Shown here in pieces: positions 44,205 to 44,463 of a DNA stretch of 44,463 nucleotides. Position 1 is the first letter of the stretch. Each line of letters opens with the position of its first letter. Made by a program: the position numbers and the translations under genes. The notes under the pieces are model-generated. The model made no database searches, was not told where the DNA came from, and was given only the letters and a program-made list of their open reading frames with translations. Source of the DNA: an uncultured Luminiphilus sp. (GTDB lineage Bacteria > Pseudomonadota > Gammaproteobacteria > Pseudomonadales > Halieaceae). The stretch spans positions 1-44,463 of the forward strand of contig CAJJBO010000009.1 of NCBI GenBank assembly GCA_905182485.1, given 5' to 3'.

Positions 44205-44463
44205 TGCGTATAGGCCGGTTTCTGGCACCAGAATTGGTACATGCCTCGAAAAGTATCAGGATGATCCAGCTCAAATTGGTGCCAAGAGTGAAGGTCGTGG
44301 CAGTCAGCTTGGCCGTTATAATAGAGATCCAGCTCATGATTCAATCCGCTAGGGGTAAACCCACAAAATTGCAGCTTCAAATTCTCGAGGCACTGAACCA
44401 GTTGCGGGATAGTGAAGCGATGCTCCTGAATGTGGAAGATCGCATCTCTTAATTCACTTAGAC
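44201..44463 (-). CDS. Methyltransferase, C-terminal part (runs off the window)
   Basis: The frame is open from the right edge (first full codon 44461-44459) to TGA 44203-44201, giving 86 residues: FHIQEHRFTIPQLVQCLENL, KLQFCGFTPSGLN, HSWHQFELDHPDTFRGMYQF, WCQKP. The HxxEHRFTxPQ and ELDHPDTFxGMYQFWxQKP patterns are those at the C-terminus of TPR-linked class I SAM-dependent methyltransferases of marine and other proteobacteria. The catalytic SAM-binding part lies beyond the window, so the substrate cannot be guessed. No start codon is included. Confidence 0.72.
   Translation of the reverse strand, partial: LSELRDAIFHIQEHRFTIPQLVQCLENLKLQFCGFTPSGLNHELDLYYNGQADCHDLHSWHQFELDHPDTFRGMYQFWCQKPAYTQ

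Noticed and set aside
1..44463. CRISPR arrays, tRNA or rRNA genes, transposases, integrases
   Set aside because: None found on either strand; no regularly spaced repeats with spacers and no mobile-element proteins.

Overview
The window is dominated by one block of flagellar genes of about 35 kb (1-35441), followed by a short accessory region (35548-44463). Gene order and gene types are those of a gammaproteobacterium with a polar, FleQ/sigma54-controlled flagellum of the Pseudomonas/Vibrio kind: flgI-flgJ-flgK-flgL, fliC-flaG-fliD-fliS-fliT, fleQ-fleS-fleR, fliEFGHIJ, fliK, fliLMNOPQR-flhB-flhA-flhF-fleN-fliA. Moderate GC and the mixture of genes suggest a marine gammaproteobacterium (a Cellvibrionales/Halieaceae-type organism is my guess, from general resemblance only).

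Layout: 1-4112 holds P-ring, rod-cap and hook-junction genes. 4113-9767 holds flagellin, its anti-sense-of-length helper FlaG, the filament cap and two export chaperones. 9768-13757 holds the regulators: a FleQ without its N-terminal receiver-like domain, then the FleS/FleR two-component pair. 13772-19156 encodes the MS ring, C-ring FliG and the export ATPase complex. 19208-21615 is the hook-length ruler FliK. 21975-29292 encodes C-ring FliM/FliN and the whole export gate. 29315-31979 encodes FlhF, FleN and the flagellar sigma factor. Reversed stator genes (motA, motB) and a second FliK-like/FlhB-C-like pair close the block at 35441. No chemotaxis gene is present, although che genes normally follow fliA in this arrangement.

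Regulation can be read directly: four near-perfect sigma54 (-24/-12) promoters lie before fliD, fleS, fliK and fliL; a 14-bp palindrome matching the FleQ box lies before fleQ; and a strong terminator follows fliC. This gives the usual hierarchy: FleQ drives fleSR and the early/middle operons, FleR and FliA the later ones.

The right part holds an exported orphan protein with a truncated paralogue 2.5 kb away, a SPOR-domain membrane protein, a coupled three-gene operon (circularly permuted ATP-grasp, alpha-E protein, zinc metallopeptidase) preceded by the 5' third of a P-II (glnK/glnB) gene, several small membrane ORFs, and the 3' end of a methyltransferase running off the window.

A striking property of the whole window is the number of broken reading frames (flgK, fliC, fliD, fleR, fliK, fliM, flhA, fleN, motA, the SPOR gene) in otherwise well conserved genes. 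Nearly all are healed by adding or removing one base, they cluster locally, and long stretches (13.8-19.2 kb, 38.8-42.2 kb) have none. I read most of them as sequence errors in low-coverage patches, not decay; broken genes are therefore annotated over their full extent.
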